A DNA stretch of 64,000 bases. It comes from Brumicola pallidula DSM 14239 = ACAM 615 (GTDB lineage Bacteria; Pseudomonadota; Gammaproteobacteria; Enterobacterales; Alteromonadaceae). Positions 63,012 to 64,000 of this stretch are shown piece after piece; within the stretch, counting starts at the first letter, position 1, and each line of letters opens with the position of its first letter. Made by a program: the position numbers and the translations under genes. The notes beneath the pieces were generated by a model. That model saw only the letters and a program-made list of their open reading frames with translations. It was not told where the DNA came from and did not search any database. Location of the stretch: the NCBI RefSeq assembly GCF_000428905.1, contig NZ_KE386814.1, forward strand, positions 427,758 to 491,757, given 5' to 3'.

Positions 63012-64000
63012 TTGGTAGAAAGAGTGAAACACGCCGATTGGATAGCCCAGGCCGTGTTGGCAGGCGCAAGACAAGAAGAGGCATGCAAGACCATTGGTTT
63101 AACCGCCAGAACCTTGCAGCGATGGCAGCAGACAGGTGAAATAGTCGAAGACAAAAGACCTAGTTCATTGCGGCCAGTACCGCTCAATAGATTAAGCAAC
63201 GGAGAAGAGTTAGCGATAGTTGAAGTGTGTAATGAAAAGGAGTTTGCATCGTTACCACCCAGCCAAATTGTGCCGATGCTGGCGGATAGAGGCGAATATA
63301 TTGCCTCTGAATCTAGCTTCTATAGGATATTGCACAAGCTGAATATGGTGCATCATCGAGGCCGCACAAACGAGCGCCAAAAGCGCAGTAAACCACGGTG
63401 CCTTGTGGCGTCAAAAGCCAATGAAGTCTGGAGCTGGGACATTAGTTATATGGCAACTAGAGTAATAGGTCAGCACTATTATTTATACATGATTGAAGAT
63501 ATATTCAGCCGTAAAATAGTCGGCTGGGAAGTACACGAAAACGAAACGGGTGAGTTGGCGGCAGAGCTGCTTCAACGCGCCGCATTAAGTGAGAAATGCG
63601 ATAAAGATTCATTAGTGCTGCACTCGGATAACGGCGCACCAATGAAAAGCATGACCATGCAGGCAAAGATGTGTGATTTAGGCATGGCTGGCTCGCGCAG
63701 CAGACCAAGTGTTAGTAATGATAACCCTTATTCTGAGTCGTTGTTTAGAACAGTGAAATACAATCCTAAATGACCGTCAGAAGGGTTTTCTGACCTTGAG
63801 CATACACGAAGTTGGACTTTACAGTTCGTCAATTGGTACAACTATGAACATCGTCACAGCGGCATAAAGTTCGTGACACCACACCAAAGGCACATTGGTG
63901 AAGGCGTTAATATTTTAGCGAAAAGACAGTCGCTTTATAAAACAAAGCGCAACGAAAACCCAGGTAGATGGTCAGGAAATTCGCGAAACTGGCAACCAGC
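63012..64000 (+). pseudogene. IS3-family transposase OrfB with a premature stop, running off the window
   Basis: OrfB of the same element. The N-terminal part has KHADWIAQAVLAGARQEEACKTIGLTARTLQRW and the DDE core has VWSWDISYMATRVIGQHYYLYMIEDIFSRKIVGWEVHE, LVLHSDNGAPM and NDNPYSESLFRTVKYNPK. A TGA (63771-63773) then occurs where the family has an aromatic residue (PK-W-PSEGF). The frame continues with PSEGFSDLE, NWYNYEHRHSGIKFVTPHQRH and GRWSGNSRNWQP to the end of the window. A TTG at 63012 begins the frame, with RLTT before it still open towards OrfA. One base change would repair this gene. Confidence 0.87.

Noticed and set aside
57294-64000. The many in-frame stops in transposases might mean a recoded stop codon.
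   Set aside because: TAA, TAG and TGA all occur as normal stops of intact genes in this window, and the internal stops involve all three. Simple decay of mobile elements explains them.
1-64000. Looked for tRNA, rRNA, phage structural genes, toxin-antitoxin pairs, restriction or other defence genes.
   Set aside because: None could be supported. The only nuclease-like protein is the small GIY-YIG protein, which is of the common YhbQ type.

Overview
The window looks like a chromosomal segment of a marine gammaproteobacterium, most likely of the order Alteromonadales (Glaciecola/Paraglaciecola/Alteromonas-like). This is inferred from the moderate-to-low GC content, the FadE, LpxL, GlnE, HldE and DUF3081 gene set, and an exosortase-A (XrtA) exopolysaccharide locus. 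No rRNA or tRNA gene is visible to fix the taxon. All assignments come from reading the sequence; no database search was run.

Layout. (a) 1-5.7 kb: a minus-strand set with a CsgG-like lipoprotein, a second lipoprotein cut by the window start, a 629-aa membrane protein and a secreted alpha/beta hydrolase, followed by a plus-strand PnuC transporter. (b) 6.0-10.8 kb: kynureninase, whose start codon directly follows seven 13-bp tandem repeats; a truncated YHS-domain lipoprotein; and a bufferin-type RiPP operon (BufA1 precursor, BufB DUF692 enzyme, BufC partner), a family linked to copper handling. (c) 11-24.9 kb: housekeeping and lipid genes: CPA2 antiporter, beta-lactamase-like hydrolase, bile-acid-type symporter, an SDR/phosphotransferase/acyl-CoA dehydrogenase operon, thymidine kinase, FadE, DUF3081, an LpxL-type acyltransferase and a TcpQ-like protein. 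(d) 25.1-31 kb: GlnE, a DUF350 membrane protein, a GIY-YIG protein and HldE.

(e) 31-51.2 kb is an XrtA-associated exopolysaccharide locus: ATPase, outer-membrane barrel, tyrosine autokinase, chain-length determinant, export lipoprotein, initiating sugar transferase, polysaccharide deacetylase, exosortase A fused to an EpsI-like domain, three glycosyltransferases, a hexapeptide acyltransferase, a 1229-aa VanZ/acyltransferase-3/PHP fusion and an asparagine-synthase-like amidotransferase. Together they would start, extend, modify, polymerise and export a polysaccharide and process PEP-CTERM proteins, although no PEP-CTERM substrate is encoded here. (f) 51.2-57.0 kb is a visibly A+T-richer cassette with two sulfotransferases, an SGNH-like protein, a glycosyltransferase and a flippase. 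It probably makes a strain-specific, possibly sulfated, glycan and looks acquired.

(g) 57.2-64 kb is an insertion-sequence graveyard. An IS3-family element is interrupted by a complete IS30-family element (58050-59279, 2-bp target duplication) and by an IS110-family element. It lies against an internally deleted transposase remnant and is followed by more decayed transposase pieces. Nearly every transposase here carries in-frame stops.

A trait seen across the whole window is the abundance of short tandem repeats (4-15 bp units). They lie between genes, next to start codons, and in frame inside linkers and N-terminal extensions of otherwise conserved proteins.
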